The position numbers and the translations under genes were made by a program. A DNA stretch of 6,735 nt from CAVQUE01 sp046290435. GTDB lineage: Bacteria > Actinomycetota > Acidimicrobiia > Acidimicrobiales > UBA8592. Every line of letters begins with the position of its first letter. Position 1 is the stretch's first letter. The notes below the pieces were generated by a model, which was not told where the DNA came from, ran no database searches, and was given only the letters and a program-made list of their open reading frames with translations. The stretch covers positions 1 through 6,735 of the forward strand of contig JBKAGO010000019.1 in the NCBI GenBank assembly GCA_046290435.1, given 5' to 3'. This document shows, one piece after another, positions 6,315-6,735 of the stretch.

Positions 6315-6409
6315 CGGAGGAGTACCTGCCTCGGTGGGTTGCTCCGCCCGGGATGCCGGGTCCGTAGGGGCTCGGTCGTTCCGAATGCAGATAGGCAGTA
6401 CGAATACAA

Positions 6410-6482
6410 GCGCCTCTAGCTCAATTGGCAGAGCATCGGACTCTTAATCCGCAGGTTCTGGGTTCAAGTCCCAGGGGGCGTA
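6410..6482 (+). tRNA. tRNA-Lys (anticodon CTT)
   Basis: A complete 73-nt cloverleaf. The acceptor GCGCCTC/GGGGCGT pairs with G-U at the first position. The D arm is GCTC/GAGC, the anticodon loop CTCTTAA gives CTT (reads AAG), and the T arm is CTGGG/CCCAG around TTCAAGT. The anticodon stem TCGGA/TCCGC has four pairs plus a T-C mismatch at its top. The discriminator is A and CCA is not encoded (CGG follows). It lies 95 nt after tRNA-His and is probably transcribed with it. Confidence 0.96.
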
Positions 6483-6486
6483 CGGC

Positions 6487-6534
6487 GAGAAACCCCAGGT
6501 CAGGCCCCACAAGGGCCTCCTGGGGTTTCTTCGT
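6487..6534 (+). terminator. Strong intrinsic terminator after tRNA-Lys
   Basis: A 12-bp stem (6488-6499/6519-6530) encloses, after a 2-nt bulge (TC), a further 6-bp stem (6502-6507/6513-6518) with the loop CACAA. The descending strand ends in TTTCTTCGTT, a modest T-rich tail. It starts 5 nt after mature tRNA-Lys ends, the right place to end the His-Lys tRNA transcript. The A-rich start of the ascending strand means it could also work, less well, from the minus strand. Confidence 0.9.
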
Positions 6535-6717
6535 TCCGGGCCGAGGCGGCCCCGTGGTCAGATGGGACCCGGCGATCACGCTGCATGCGCCGACCATGTG
6601 CACCGTCCTGAGGTGCTCGGCGATCGCGCCCAAGCACTCAGCCTGAATCCACCGCTGCGTTGATGGGGTGACGGGGGCGCGTCCACCAAAAAGGCCTCCT
6701 GAGCTGGGACGATCGTG
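6535..6717. other. Intergenic stretch near the window edge
   Basis: No gene is supported here. It has a 6-bp hairpin with a 3-nt loop (6538-6543/6547-6552) and an imperfect hairpin at 6612-6638, made of GTGCT/AGCAC and GGCG/CGCC stems around ATCG with small internal mismatches. An AAAAA run (6688-6692) stands out from the base composition. Open frames crossing it continue through the terminator and antisense to tRNA-Lys, so they are not real proteins. Confidence 0.5.
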
Positions 6718-6735
6718 ATGTCTGAAGTCACGGAG
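6718..6735 (+). CDS. Possible 5' end of a truncated gene
   Basis: ATG at 6718 begins six codons (MSEVTE) that run off the window. A GGGA at 6706-6709 sits about 8 nt before it, a fair Shine-Dalgarno position, and an in-frame TGA at 6700-6702 bounds the frame upstream. GTG at 6715 is an adjacent alternative start. Nothing can be said about the product, and six codons can easily be chance. Confidence 0.25.

Noticed and set aside
6316..6336. GGAGGAG followed 11 nt later by GTG, resembling a ribosome-binding site and start
   Set aside because: The frame runs straight through tRNA-Lys, giving the SSSIGRASDS-type artefact, so it is not a gene.
6421..6633. Minus-strand frame containing GLEPRTCGLRVRCSAN
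   Set aside because: Another familiar tRNA-antisense artefact, here opposite tRNA-Lys. It also runs through the terminator hairpin.
6514..6701. 9-bp repeat GGCCTCCTG at 6514-6522 and 6693-6701 as possible attachment-site copies
   Set aside because: Too short, the first copy is part of the terminator stem and not the tRNA 3' end, and the flanks do not match.

Overview
The window is high-GC DNA that reads like the chromosome of an actinobacterium. The clues are: a G-type malate synthase close in sequence to the mycobacterial form as I remember it; an F420-type luciferase-like monooxygenase; a large membrane protein fusing PAP2-like, kinase-like and flippase domains, an architecture I associate with Actinomycetota; three tRNA genes with no encoded CCA; and plus-strand genes whose -10 boxes sit right before the start codon. 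The class may be Acidimicrobiia, but that is only an impression.

Layout. Positions 1-260 are non-coding, with a perfect 14-bp hairpin (132-164) and a likely promoter. A complete malate synthase G gene (glcB, 261-2435, +) follows. It meets head-on, with only 10 bp between the stop codons, a large minus-strand gene (2446 to about 4914) for a PAP2-like/kinase-like/flippase membrane protein. Next comes tRNA-Arg(TCT) on the minus strand (5063-5136), a divergent promoter interval, and a complete LLM-class oxidoreductase gene (5236-6144, +). After a structured 95-bp gap come tRNA-His(GTG) and tRNA-Lys(CTT) on the plus strand, closed by a strong intrinsic terminator (about 6487-6531). The last 200 bp hold hairpins and possibly the first codons of another plus-strand gene cut by the window edge (6718).

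Functionally this is a mixed housekeeping region, not one pathway. Malate synthase is the second step of the glyoxylate shunt; isocitrate lyase is not here. The membrane protein and the LLM enzyme have no partner genes in the window. I see no CRISPR array, complete insertion sequence, rRNA, toxin-antitoxin pair or phage module. The most interesting object is the membrane fusion, whose PAP2-like and kinase-like parts both lack residues normally needed for catalysis, while its flippase signature is intact. Nothing here amounts to a demonstrably new system.
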